32,014 nucleotides of DNA from Hypsibius dujardini (lineage: Eukaryota; Tardigrada; Eutardigrada; Parachela; Hypsibiidae). Under the pieces are notes generated by a model. The model was not told the DNA's origin, did not search any database, and saw only the letters and a program-made list of their open reading frames with translations. How positions within the stretch are numbered: the first letter of the stretch is position 1; each line of letters opens with the position of its first letter. Shown piece after piece: positions 1-14,418 of the stretch. Position numbers and translations under genes: made by a program. The stretch lies in assembly GCA_001579985.1 (NCBI GenBank), contig LRSR01013202.1, positions 1-32,014 on the forward strand, written 5' to 3'.

Positions 1-1972
1 AGGACGCCGGTAAACGCAGTGCAGAGTTCGACGCTGCCGCGGAGATGGCGTCGGAGAGCAGCAAGGACCTCAACGCCCTGTATGACAACTCCTTAAAGGC
101 CTACTATCGAGAAGTCAAGAAGGTAGACAGCCTTTTCGTGACGATTGTGAAGGAAGTTTTTGACAGTGGTGTCTTTCTTCGCAGGTCATTGAGGCGTCCG
201 ATGTCATCCTTGAGATCCTTGATGCCCGCGATCCAGTCGGCACTCGGTGTGCCCAGTTGGAGCAGAACGTGATGGAATCCGGTCCAAACAAACGCTTGGT
301 CCTTGTGTTGAACAAATGCGGTACGAATTCGCTACTCTGCTGCTGGTGCGATATGTGAAGAAAGATGTGATCTATTCGAATTTCTTGCAGATTTGATACC
401 TAAGGAGAATCTTCTCGTGTGGCTGAAATACCTGCGCCAGGAATTCCCCACTATTGCCTTTAAAGCCTCGACGCAGAGCCAAAAGTCCAATCTGGTATGT
501 GAGAGAGAGGAAGAAACCGACTGCAGTTGTCTTGAACGTTTGATGTTTGTACTTGTAGAGCCGGAGTCGTGTGCCAGTCCACCTAGCCTCCGCGGATCTG
601 ATCAAGACGTCCGCGTGCTTCGGGAGCTCGATGCTGATGAAGATCCTGGGAAACTACTGCCGCAGTCGTGGTGTCACGACTGCCATCAGAGTCGGTGTCG
701 TGGGTAAGGAATGCCGTAACGCGTCATCTTTATTTGGAGTATTTTTTCAGTTAAATTGTTCGGTTCGGTTTTTAGGTCTGCCTAATGTCGGCAAAAGTAG
801 CGTAATCAATAGCTTGAAGCGAAAACAATCTTGCGGTGTCGGCGCCACTCCCGGCGTGACAAAGTAAGTGTTGACGTCACTTTTTTGAAGACTAAAATCG
901 GCAGGCTCAGACTCAAACCAACTATTCATTTTGCCTGTTCAGAACCATGCAGGAAATTCATCTGGACAAGCATGTCACTCTGCTAGACAGCCCGGGAGTA
1001 GTCTTCACAAAAGAAGGGGACGATGTTTTAGCTGCTCTCCGAAACACCATCAAGGTGAGTTTGAGGAGAAATGAAACATATTGGTCTGAGGATCCTATCT
1101 AATGTGTTTGATGCATCAGGTGGATTCCATTCCGGATCCCGTTCAACCGGTCGAGATGATCCTCAAGAAGTGTTCGAAGCTCCAGTTGATGGTCTACTAT
1201 AAGCTGCCTGATTTCGATGATAGCCACCAGTTTCTCGCTTTAGTGGCGATGAAGCGGGGCCTACTGAAGAAGGGCGGAATACCTGATATGGTCAAAGCCG
1301 CTCGCCTCATCCTCCAGGATTGGACCGGGTAAGTCGCGAATGAGTCTTCTTTCAAATGGAAGGAGACAGACTTGATTACCTCATTTTTCGTTTCTCTAGT
1401 GGTAAAATTGCATATTACACCACGCCACCGGAGAAGCGACCGGAGGAGGTCCACATCAAAGCGGAATTGGTCACGGCGATGAGCAAGGAGTTTGACCTGG
1501 ACGCTCTGGAAGAGGAGGAAAAGATGATGATTGATGAAATGCCGGCGGTAGATTCGTCTAAGGCGTCCGCCCTCCAAGATAACTCCGAAGATGATAATAT
1601 GGGCGAAGAAGAGGACGAGGAAGAGCTGGTACCGCCCACGAAAGGCACATCATCGGGTAGAATGGTTGTCAATCTCGAACCGGTGGGGAAGAAGGGAAAA
1701 GCGGGCGGTAAGGAGGAGGATGACTGGGAGTCGGACGACTCAACGAAGCAGGTAGCCGGTAACCAGCAATGGAGTAAGCACACCAAGAAGGCATTAAAGC
1801 GGCGTTTGAAGTTAAAGACCAAACGAGGTGAGAACTTCTAGGATATTTCATTTCCGTTCACGGGTTCTTATTCCTTGTTTCCTCGAGCACAGACAAAACG
1901 ACCAGTGCAATGGCCGACAAGATGGCATCCATTATGACACTTGGACTTAATCCTACCAGCATGGAGGAATAA
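1..1972 (+). CDS. GNL3: GNL3/nucleostemin-type circularly permuted nucleolar GTPase (5' partial)
   Basis: Exons: 3-122 (open to the left edge), 185-320, 391-494, 559-703, 776-863, 943-1054, 1120-1328, 1400-1827, 1893-1972; 473 residues are visible. The order of GTPase motifs is permuted as in the YlqF/nucleostemin family: G4 NKCD (split by the intron at 321-390) comes first, then G1 GLPNVGKSS (776-800), then GATPGVT, then G3 DSPG (about 990). An acidic stretch (EEEDEEEL) and a basic lysine-rich tail follow, as in GNL3/GNL3L. The family shuttles between nucleolus and nucleoplasm and supports pre-60S ribosome maturation. The methionine at 45 is probably internal, because the frame stays open to the edge and the usual basic N-terminal domain is missing; that domain should lie outside the window. 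GNL3 and GNL3L cannot be told apart here. Convergent with CCDC137, with 78 bp between stop codons. Confidence 0.93.
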
Positions 1973-2050
1973 TTCGCGTTTACGACAAAAATGAAATGCA
2001 TCGCATTTTCATATGCGTGTGAACGAATTTTCATGAGAAAAAAACTGTAT

Positions 2051-3523
2051 TCACTCCGGAATGGCGTGTTTTTCGCGTTTTTTCTTCATCTGCCGGTAAG
2101 CATTAACGGCGTGTTGTCGCTTCACCTCCTGGCGTGCCGCCGCAATGCTCTCGGCGTTGACATCAGGCAGTAAGTCTGCGAATAAAGATCTTTTCTCCGG
2201 TTCAGCCTCCTCCACGTCGGGGTGAAGCTTGGTTAGTAAGATAAGTTTCTTGTCTCCGGCCGCCTGGAAAGGGAGAATAACCGCCGATTAAGTTAGGAAA
2301 AGTTCATAATCAATTGAGTATGCAATCATTTGTACACTTCTCACCTTGACTTTGGGGGCTTTCCGGGGGGCTGAGTTCATCTGCGGCGGTGCCATAACCA
2401 CTTCACCAAACTGTACCTCATCTAATGGAATAGAATGTGTTCACGCAGAAACGATCGAGCACATTGCCACCAGTAAAGTGGTTGAGACATACCGTGCATT
2501 TCGGCGAACTCATCGCGTTCATAAGCTTTCCGGTCCTGCACCTTCTGATGAAGTTTCTCGCGCCGTTTTTGCGACTTGCTGTAACAGATGAAAGTCAATT
2601 TGCTTATTGGTCGTAGAAGGCAGAGAGAGACAAACAGACAGGCAGGTGAGCAAACAAACAAACAAACACACAAATACACAAACAGACAGGCAGACGTAGA
2701 CAGACAGTCAGAGACATACATACAGACTGAGAAAACTAGAGAAAAATAGGCTGAAAAACTGACATAAGACACAAAGCCGCACCACACCTGCGAGTCACTT
2801 CCGGTTCCATGGGAGTCTTCGTCGGCTTATGGACTGCAAGTGGATCCTTATTCTTCGACACAATCAGCTTCCGCTTTCCTTGTCGCTCAAAATTCACATC
2901 AAATTGCACTTCCAGTTCGGCCTTGGTGATGGCTTCCTGTGCCGTTTTATCCATCCGACGGAAGAAACCCAACTGGCTCTCGTATTTGCCTTGCTTAAAC
3001 TCCGTAACTGGCCCGCCAGCTTTTGAGGCTTGTTGTAATGCGGCATATTTATTGCGGTTTTTAGCTTGTGCTCTCCGGCCATTCGTCCTCGCCGGTGCCG
3101 GTGCGTTTTTCATGGCATCCTTAGCTTTGATCAACTCGCGCAGTTTCCGTGGCACCTCTTGCTCTCCGACCGCACCGGTTGGTGCTTTATTCGCATTCTT
3201 GTCCGCTCTGAAAACGAGTATGTACATTGTAACACCGTTAAACAATACAATCGCTACCTACGACTGTGAATGCAAAACTAGAAATAGGTGTGAATAATCA
3301 AACTATCAATCAATCAATCGATCGATCAGCAGAGGGATGATATTCAGTTAAAAAAAGTAAGCAATCGGTCAATCAACCGACGACTCAGATTCAAATTAGC
3401 AAGATTTTCTTCCCAAAGGACGTCACCGTACTTGAAAACGTGATCCTTTCTCGGGCCGGAGTAGAAAGGATCGCACGCCTTGATCTTCTTGTGTTTCGAA
3501 GTCTTTTGCGTGCGACGATGCAT
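2051..3523 (-). CDS. CCDC137: CCDC137-like nuclear/nucleolar coiled-coil protein
   Basis: Minus-strand exons in coding order: 3523-3432, 3207-2788, 2578-2493, 2421-2345, 2263-2051; 295 residues. The protein starts MHRRTQKTSKHKKIK, very basic. It carries the CCDC137 landmarks in order: a leucine/arginine helix (EVPRKLRELIKAKDAMKN), then FKQGKYESQLGFFRRMDK, a basic coiled coil (QKRREKLHQKVQDRK), the short conserved block VQFGEVVMAPP, and a C-terminal AVNAYRQMKKKRE helix. Human CCDC137 is of similar length; the family localises to nucleoli and chromosomes, but its biochemical role is poorly defined. The start was chosen because it opens the conserved basic block and gives a phase-2 donor that joins the next exon in frame. 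It diverges from OXLD1 and converges on GNL3. The assignment rests on motif order; no enzyme motif is present. Confidence 0.85.
2620..2727. repeat. Degenerate (GACA)n/(CAAA)n simple repeat in CCDC137 intron 3
   Basis: Runs of cagacag, caaacaaa and cacaca fill most of the intron at 2579-2787. It is one of eight related arrays in this window, all inside introns. In the CCDC137 transcript it reads as GTCT-rich RNA. Confidence 0.85.
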
Positions 3524-4157
3524 GACTGATTTCTCTCCGACTTTTTGAGAAATGGAAATGATAGATTGATAAACGGGAATCGCTTCAATCGGAAATGGCG
3601 AAACAAAATAGTAGATGTACTTTGGACAATTCAGACCAAAAATATTCTGGCGATGGAAGGAGGAAAAAAATGTCACGTCCTGTGAGTGTGAAGTGTGAAA
3701 CTGAACATTTATTGAAAATGAAAACGAAGTGTCGCAATATACTGGCAACTAACTATTGATTGGAATTGGGAAAGAAAACATTAGTGCGAAAACATTGATT
3801 GCTTGATTTTAACAACCTCTCCGCCTCGAGCTTGAACAGTTTAAATTTGAATGCGGTCGTGCGCTAACATTGATTGATTGGTTGATTTTTGTAAGTAGAT
3901 ATGGAGGGAGACTGCTTAATGATTTTGGCATTCACCACCGCGGTACATGCATTTTGTGCCGTAGCATTTGAAAAAGATCCTATCCTATAATCAGCCGTTT
4001 TCCAAATGAGTTCAGATTCAGATTTATAGTGGTGGTTGTGTTGGTTTGTTTTTTTTCCTTCATCTTTTTCTGCTTCAGCGCCAGCCAGGACAAGCGCAGT
4101 AAAATGTCTGTTTCCCCCGTTATTCGCACGCTGGAATTTTAATTTTAAATCCGTGGA
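3524..4157. promoter_or_regulatory. Shared upstream region of divergent CCDC137 and OXLD1
   Basis: These 634 bp separate two start codons facing away from each other, so they must hold both promoters and 5' UTRs. There are T-rich runs near 4050-4065 and a short gattgattggttgatt tract at about 3871-3886. No TATA box or convincing initiator could be assigned. The minus frame stays open beyond the CCDC137 start to about 3748, but with low-complexity sequence unlike coding DNA. Confidence 0.5.
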
Positions 4158-5045
4158 ATGATCGGAGGCCGCATTGCGCGCCTTTACACTTGCCGTCTTT
4201 TTGGGAAGCCTCTACAATTATTATCGAGGAGCACGGGTTTCTTTCGAACTTTCCAAAGTCTTCAGGTACAGATATTGTTGTTATTGTTTTATTAAATTTT
4301 GTCCGAAACGTTGTCTCTACACCGGTGAGAGTGGAACGACTTTCTCTCAAATACACCATGCTGCAATAATAATCTACATTTGTCTGGTTAGCTGATCACT
4401 TGATTGATGTATTGATTGATGTTGACGCTAGTGGGAAGGCCTCTGGTTGATTGAGTGACTCTGTTGCCGCTACTGTCGCCAGCTTGTAGTTGATTGGATT
4501 GATTGGCGACTCCGTTACCGATTATTAAACTTTGCAGGCCAGTGTGGGCGTGCCGCATCCGCATGTCTTTCCATCTCCTCACCCACTTGGCTTCTCTCGA
4601 ATCACCGCATCACACCATGGATGCAAGCGGCATTTCGCCCACACTCCGCTCAAATCGACCTCGGAAACAGGCGCGGAACTTAACGATAACGGTGAACCTG
4701 TCCTCATTCTCAGTGGAACGGATAGGCTCAAGCAGCAACATATGACGGAGAATGTTGTCCCTGGTCAGTCTGACTTGTAAGGTTGAGCACAAGTTCGCTT
4801 GGAAAGATCCAGGAGAAATTTGTGTTTTTTATCGCTGACCTGCAGGTAAGGGACCTCCCCCGGAACCGCCCGTCACCTGCTGCATGAGCGGCTGCGCGAA
4901 CTGCGTCTACATAAAATACGCGGAGGACCTGCTGCGCTATTACCAGGACGGTGGGCAGCAGGCCATGGCGGCCATTGAGCGGGAAGTGACGGATGAGAAT
5001 TTGAAAGCGTACCTAAAATTGGAGCTCAAATGCCTTTTGAAGTGA
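4158..5045 (+). CDS. OXLD1: Oxidoreductase-like domain protein, mitochondrial (OXLD1)
   Basis: Three exons: 4158-4265, 4538-4763, 4846-5045; 177 residues. Exon 1 codes for a typical mitochondrial presequence: [17 protein letters not shown], arginine-rich, no acidic residues in the first 36. The middle (residues 37 to about 112) is poorly conserved. The last 65 residues are the oxidoreductase-like domain: a proline run (PPPEPP), the cysteine motif [10 protein letters not shown], then [13 protein letters not shown] and a helical end [14 protein letters not shown]. This matches the C-terminal half of human OXLD1 closely. The cysteine cluster suggests metal or redox chemistry, but the activity is not established. 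Exon 1 is identified by its intact phase-0 junction with exon 2, which itself has no start codon. Convergent with cathepsin F, with 273 bp between stops. Confidence 0.9.
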
Positions 5046-5318
5046 TAAAAATGTGTTTTACCATTTGTCTGAATAATACAAGTATCTGTGATAGTGGGTT
5101 GCAAAAGGGTTTACGAAAAGGAGACTTATTTAATTGAGCTGTACATTGACACTGTTGAAATTACTGGGAAGGAGTGATAAAACAGAACACTGATTCTCTA
5201 CTGGGATTGCCTCCTTCCAATTCATAGGTTGTCGGTCAACGAAGGTGCAGGAGAGGCAGAGGCAACCAGGCAGAGGCAACCAGGCAGAGGCAATTTCCAG
5301 AGGCATGGCGGTGGAATT

Positions 5319-9075
<3,757 letters not shown>

Positions 9076-9838
9076 ATTTTTCACTTAACAATGAAGTTTC
9101 TGTAAAACCAAATGGAATTAATTAGAGACTACCACGATGTGAGCAAGAAACGTCGCCAAGCAAAAGTGATGTGCTAATGCTGCTTGTATGAGAAATGTGT
9201 TGTTGACAAAGGACATGGACTCTTACTCCGCTTACATGTACGCAAGGCCACGTGCTGTGCTGTGCGGCAAGAGGGACACACGAGTAAACAAGAGGCTGGA
9301 AAAGTCAGAAATCACATGATTAGAATCCAAGGCGCGAGTGCGATTCCAATCTTGCGACGGCAGCAGAAAAGAAGGTCGAAACACCGGGTTGATGATCCAA
9401 CGCAGTCGTCTTATCTCCGCAAGTGGTGGCGCCCATGAGAAAGTGAGGTCGGATAGAACAGCGGGCCAGGGAATTTCATCAAACACCTTCTTTCAATCAA
9501 GCGAATCTTCAGTTGACGTGTACTGCTCTGAGTATCGAGCAGTCCGTAATTAACGCCTGTAACCGTCCTGTCCTAGTAGATTGTAACTTTATTTATACCG
9601 CAGCTAATGGTATGAGCAGTTACAGTACTGGTTGACACGTGCTGGCCCCTACCGTACAATTTGTCGATACACATGGAATTTATTTCTTGGCTTCAAACAA
9701 AACTAACCAGAAAGTCCAGTTTTTTCATTGAGAAAGTGTCCTTCGTAAAACAAACTGATACACGTCATACGAAGCTAATAGAAAAAAAAGTGAAAATAGC
9801 ATTTCATCGCATTCAGGGATCCTACTTGATCATCGATC
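9076..9838. other. Intergenic region between PPWD1 stop and cathepsin F start
   Basis: These 763 bp lie between two genes on the minus strand. The right part should be the PPWD1 3' UTR and the left part the cathepsin F promoter and 5' UTR. Open frames in it are short and lack coding character. I see no repeat, RNA gene or core promoter element that I could defend, apart from two candidate poly(A) signals listed separately. Confidence 0.6.
9588..9593 (-). other. Candidate poly(A) signal for PPWD1
   Basis: TTTATT on the plus strand reads AATAAA on the minus strand, about 245 nt past the PPWD1 stop. A second one at 9679-9684 lies about 155 nt past the stop. Either could serve; no downstream element was resolved. 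Confidence 0.45.
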
Positions 9839-12800
9839 CTACTTGATGGCGATGTTGACGATGGATATATCGTCGAACGGTTTGTCCGTCTTCGGATTCG
9901 TTTTCACCTAAAACGACGAAGAGCTGAGCTTTAAAACGCGAAGAAGGATAAAACGAAAAATTCTAGCACAACGTGCTAACGAAGAGGTGCAAAGGCAGAC
10001 TGAACTATACAACATGAAGAAGAACGATCAAGAGAGTGGAAATATTGTTCAGCACTTACAAGGGAGATCTTTTGCACGACTTCCATGCCACGCGAGACCC
10101 GCCCAAACGCGGTGTGCTTGTTGTCCAACCACGGCGCCGGCACAACGGTGACGAAAAACTGCGACCCGTTGGTGTTGGGCCCAGCATTAGCCATACTTAA
10201 CGTGTAAGGGTGGTCGTGCTTCAGCGTTGGATGGAACTCATCCTCGAACTCCCCGCCCCAGATGGACTCCCCACCGGTGCCGTCGCCCTTGGGATCGCCC
10301 GTCTGGATCATGAAGCTCTTGATGATGCGATGGAAAATGTGGCCGTTGTAGTAGCCGTTCCTGGCGTGCACGCAAAAGTTCTCTACGCTCTTCGGGCACT
10401 CCTTGGCGAAGAGCGTCACGTGAATGTCGCCCATGGTGGTGTGAATGACGGCGGCGTTGGAGATGCGCTTCTCGCCACGCGTGTCGATCGCCGTCATGGC
10501 TTCCTCCTTGCTGGGCTTCTCATTGAAGACGTCCCGGTCATTCTCCTCGGTCGCCGAATCCATGGGGGAACGCGTGGTGAAGAGGTAGAAGCGGTTCTTC
10601 TTGAAGGCCGTCGCGAAGAGCGTAGGATCGGCTTCGGAAAGACCGGAATCGAGGGCTGGATTCTCCGAGGCCTGCGCTTCTATTGAAGTGGCTGCCTTGG
10701 CGGTGCGGACTTTGCCTTGGAAGAGGGCGAGATTGAGGAAACGAAAGCCTTCCGATTTTCCTATAAGAAAGAAGAACACAAACACTCAAACGACGGCTCG
10801 CGAAAAAAAATGTGTAAATGTGTTTTCGCATTCGGTCGCCATAATATACTACAGAGAAAATTTGCTCTATCGAATTTCAAAGACCGAATGTAAAAAATAC
10901 ATTTGGGCACCAGTGGGTAGAGCTTTCGGAAAATCGGTTTTGCAAGTTCATCCTCCATCACCACATCCACATGAATCCCAAATCTGACGTCCTGTGTAAC
11001 TTTCAAGGACTCAAAAACTACTTTTGTAAACTTCCAACTTCAGTGGTTGGATTGGTATGTTTCAAAACCAGGTAGGATAAAATATAGTGGGCGTGAGTGG
11101 AAAGAATTTCTTCGAGAATCGTTAATTTATTTTTCGTATATGATATATTACTAGAAATTAGGGAGGGGATAAACTAAAATTAGTCAATTAATTGGTTTTT
11201 TAGTAAACTAAAAATTAGTGACTAATGATTCTTAGTTCAGTTATAGTCGAAATTTGTTCACTAATTTTGTTCTCCTTGAGTTTTCCCGCTTATAGTTCTA
11301 GAGTAACTGAAAGTTTTAGCTTAGTTCTTCCGGTCCACTACAAAAAACTAAACCAAAACGATTCATTACTAAAGTTTTAGTCTAGTTTTTAGTTCTTAGT
11401 CTAACTTTGCCCTTCTCCTTATTAGAAAGAATTTGGGCATCAAAAGCGAAAAATTTCATCAGAAACTTAACTTTCGATTTAAACAGTTGAAATCAACGCT
11501 AAGAAGCGAGGAGTCATGAAAAGTTAAGAGACACCAAGACGCAAGAACTTACCAAGTGTCCGAACAAGGCGGTTGGTCTTCAAGTTGACAACCTTAATGC
11601 CCAGAAGCGTGGCATACAGGACAAAGTTCCCGCTGTCGTCGAATATGATATTGGCAAAGCCAAACGCCTCAGACTTATCCATCTCTCGCTCCACCGCCAG
11701 CCTTCGTTCCCGCTCCACCATCGACATCTTCTGACCAATGTCATAGGACGCATTGAACTGTTTCAACGATTCGTCCAACACTTTGAAGAGTTTCCCCGTG
11801 AGGAAGCGGAATATTCGCACTTTCCGATCCGTGGCAATGGTGGCGATCAATCGGCCGTCCTTTGAGAACTCCATCCCGGTCGGAGTGCTCTTGGAGGAGG
11901 CAAATTCAAAGAGATCCGTGTCGGTTTTGAACTCAAAGTCGACCACCTTCTCCGGGAACTGGTACTCGCCGGTGGCGCCGTGCCAGTATTCCAGGATGCC
12001 GGACCGATCCACCGACACGACGGTGTCGTAGACGGAGTTGTAGCGCATGGCCACGACCGGTTGTTGATGGAGATCCAGACTGAGGAGAGGGGCGTTTTCA
12101 CCGCGTCCGTCGTAGATGAGGATGCGGGGTTGGTCCTTGTCAGCGACGGCGATGGTGGCCACCGGTTCGTCGTAAGAGTGGATCCACTCGCAGCACTGCG
12201 GCTGGAAACCGAGTTTGATCATGTTGATCATGTCGAAGTTGATGACGTCAAATACTTTCATGCTTTTATCGGAGCTGACCGTGGCGAAGAGGGAGCCGTT
12301 GACATTGACACTCACACAAGTGATGCTGCCGAGATGGGCTCTGAAGTGTTTTACAAACTCAATTCCACGCTCCATTTTCTAGAAAAATAAAAGGTAATCA
12401 TTATACCAACTACAAGTGTACGAGAGGCAAGCAACAACCAATCAATCAACCGAACGTGGCCTCACACAATCAATCAATTGAATCGTTAAAGCAACGAATT
12501 AGAAACGGGCGAAAACTAAATAACCCCAAATTCAACACTACACTCTGGGATTGTGAAAACTCTTTTCAACGTATTGGACCAATGAGAAAGAAGTTTCCAC
12601 AGGCTGCGTTCAACAGACAGACAGAGCATGATTTTCCATGCTATCAATCGTTTGATCGATTGATTGAATAATAACCAATTGGAGATCGCATTAATACATC
12701 AATCAAGCGTAACAGTCAATCGTGCAAGTAAACTTAATCAAACAAGACCCAAAAGTTGATAAAAACGATTTCACAATTCAAAAAACCGGTCACTCTAGTT

Positions 12801-13135
12801 AATAAATGACATTAAGCTGCAATTGTTACCTTCCAGAACTTGAGATGCCCGTCCGTGCTGACGGTGATGATAAAATCGGTCTTCGTCACTCTAACGAACG
12901 AGCAGGGATCTTTGTGCATGAAACTCCTCTCGTAGGCATCGGAAGACGGCAGTGCGTCTAGGTAAACATTTTCAAAGTCCAACACCTTTCGCTTCTTGAC
13001 GACTGGCGCGGTGGCCGCCTCGGACGGCATCGGCCCGATCCAGTCGTCTTCATCCTCGGCGGAAGACGCCGCTGGTGCTTTCTCAGTGCCGCTGCGCTCC
13101 GCTGGTCGCTTAAAAGTCGCCGTCGACTCCGTCAT
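9839..13135 (-). CDS. PPWD1: PPWD1: WD-repeat and cyclophilin domain peptidyl-prolyl isomerase
   Basis: Four minus-strand exons: 13135-12830, 12378-11553, 10760-10060, 9907-9839; 633 residues, close to human PPWD1 (646). Residues 1-102 hold an acidic, charged N-terminus ([12 protein letters not shown]) and the first WD unit ending HLKFWK. Residues 103 to about 380 are further WD repeats. Residues 479-633 are the cyclophilin domain with an intact active site: [13 protein letters not shown] gives the Arg, Phe and Gln; [13 protein letters not shown] and WLDNKH give the rest. The phrase [15 protein letters not shown] is diagnostic of PPWD1 over other cyclophilins. In other animals PPWD1 is a nuclear spliceosome-associated (C complex) prolyl isomerase. 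Intron phases agree at every junction. It diverges from the COX8-like gene with 615 bp between start codons. Confidence 0.96.
11150..11420. repeat. AT-rich CTAAAA/AGTTTTAG-rich element in PPWD1 intron 2
   Basis: Within the intron at 10761-11552, short variants of aactaaaa, agttttag and ttagttc recur on both strands over about 270 bp. A similar sequence style occurs in ammonium transporter intron 1 (21460-21760). This is probably an old dispersed repeat or a decayed palindromic element; no terminal repeats were resolved. Confidence 0.45.
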
Positions 13136-13750
13136 AGCTTGGAAAATGACAAAAAAGAAATTTAAACGACAACGTAAAAAACTGAAGAGATGCGAGTTAA
13201 ATCAAAATCGGCGTGAACTGACTGTGAGTTCAGTAAATGGGTGCAGCGTGAACTGACTGAGTACAGTATATGGGTGCAACATGAAAATTATGTGGAAAGC
13301 GGAGAGGAGGTCCAGATTCATTTCAAGTGAAGTGGAAATGGAAATTGGAAATCGCATATATCTCGGTAGCGGATTCCAACTCCAATGTTGGACGCAATGA
13401 GTGATGCTTGTGGAATTGACGAAATCGATGTGGAGTTCGTGGGGAAATTGTAATTTTTATTTTGGTTTTCCTTGCTGCTTCCCCTGCCATTTTTTGCTCC
13501 CATTACGGCTGTGCCTCCCATTCGGACACCGCAAGCAATTTCAACTTTCATCTGCTCTGTGACACCCCAACAAGTAAGTGTTTGTGAGAAAAATTTAAAT
13601 AATATCCGCGGTTGTCCTTGTGGGGCGGAGTGCTGCAAGCTATTGCTTTCACTATCTCATTTTACCGCAAACTCATTATTATTTGCATAACAGAGCCGCG
13701 GTTAAAACGAAAAGGTAGATACATTTTCCTCTCTGATTGCAGGAGTCAAA
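13136..13750. promoter_or_regulatory. Divergent promoter region of PPWD1 and the COX8-like gene
   Basis: 615 bp between opposing start codons. It contains a 35-bp imperfect tandem duplication (13211-13278). A pyrimidine-rich tract ending gattgcag at 13735-13742, just before the COX8-like start, looks like a splice acceptor, so the 5' UTR of that gene is probably spliced (cis or trans). Confidence 0.5.
13211..13278. repeat. 35-bp imperfect direct duplication
   Basis: Both copies begin gcgtgaactgactg and end tgggtgca, at 13211-13245 and 13246-13278, with the second copy two bases shorter. They lie 76-143 bp upstream of the PPWD1 start codon. Confidence 0.8.
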
Positions 13751-14418
13751 ATGAACGCTGCGTCGAAATCGGTGCGCCTGTTGCTGAAGACGTCTCCTCT
13801 GACCGTCACCCAGAAGAAGGCCGTCTCCTCCCGCTGGGGCCATGTAATCCCACTACCACCGCGAGTGAGGATCCAATTTGCGGAGAAACTGCTGTTGGGC
13901 GGTTTCATGTGCTGTGGCCTGGTCTCTATCCCCGTTTGGGTGATGTACAATTTGGAATACTACAAGTCAGGTGAGTTCATGGCTTGATTGGTTGATTGGT
14001 GAAAAATTGTTTCTTGCATTGATTTGAACGATTGATTGGCTGAACCACTTGATTAGCTGAACCACTTGATTAGTCGTTTGCATTTCAGCTAAAGTGTAGG
14101 GAGGATTAGACTGATTTGGCCGATTGGTGGAATTTATTTTTTCTGCATTGATTTCATCGATTGATTGACTTAACTTCTGGATTGGGCATTTGGATTTTAG
14201 CTGAAATGCTGGGCGAATATTACTGATTGATTGGCTGAATCGTTTTGCTCAGGGAGACTAGAAAAGTAGAAATTGAACGCTGTCCATTGATTTGTAGCTC
14301 GTATTACCCGCGTTATTTCTTTTTTTGTAATAAAGGTGGAGTTAAGAAACCTGATCCTCGCAAGGAAACGATTTTGGAGTTGGTCGAACGGAACGAAATT
14401 GCGGAGGGAAGGAAATGA
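13751..14418 (+). CDS. COX8-like cytochrome c oxidase small subunit with extended C-terminus
   Basis: Two exons, 13751-13970 and 14336-14418; 100 residues. Residues 1-30 look like a mitochondrial presequence (lysine/arginine/serine-rich, no acidic residue). Then LPPRVRIQFAEKLLLG leads into one membrane segment (about 47-67, ending SIPVWVMYNLEYYK). This pattern, a proline pair, a short amphipathic strand, one helix with an IPxWV motif and a tyrosine/lysine end, fits the nuclear-encoded COX8 family of respiratory complex IV. About 26 charged residues after YYKSG (ending NEIAEGRK) are more than COX8 usually has. Exon 2 codes almost only for that tail. Other single-pass mitochondrial proteins of the inner membrane remain possible. 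An acceptor-like site nine bases before the ATG suggests a spliced leader or 5' UTR intron. Confidence 0.62.
13994..14250. repeat. Diverged tandem duplication (period about 128 bp) in the COX8-like intron
   Basis: Two copies begin gattggtg at 13994 and 14122 and share the order: T-rich run, gcattgattt, cgattgattg, a cattt..ag step, then an actgatt end. The first copy also contains a perfect 17-bp tandem pair (ctgaaccacttgattag, 14040-14073). Confidence 0.6.

Noticed and set aside
1415-1822. Minus-strand open frame opposite GNL3 exon 8
   Set aside because: Serine-rich mirror of the acidic GNL3 tail; no start context or conservation, and GNL3 explains the region.
10210-10686. Plus-strand 158-codon frame opposite PPWD1 exon 3
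   Set aside because: It is the antisense shadow of the cyclophilin exon.
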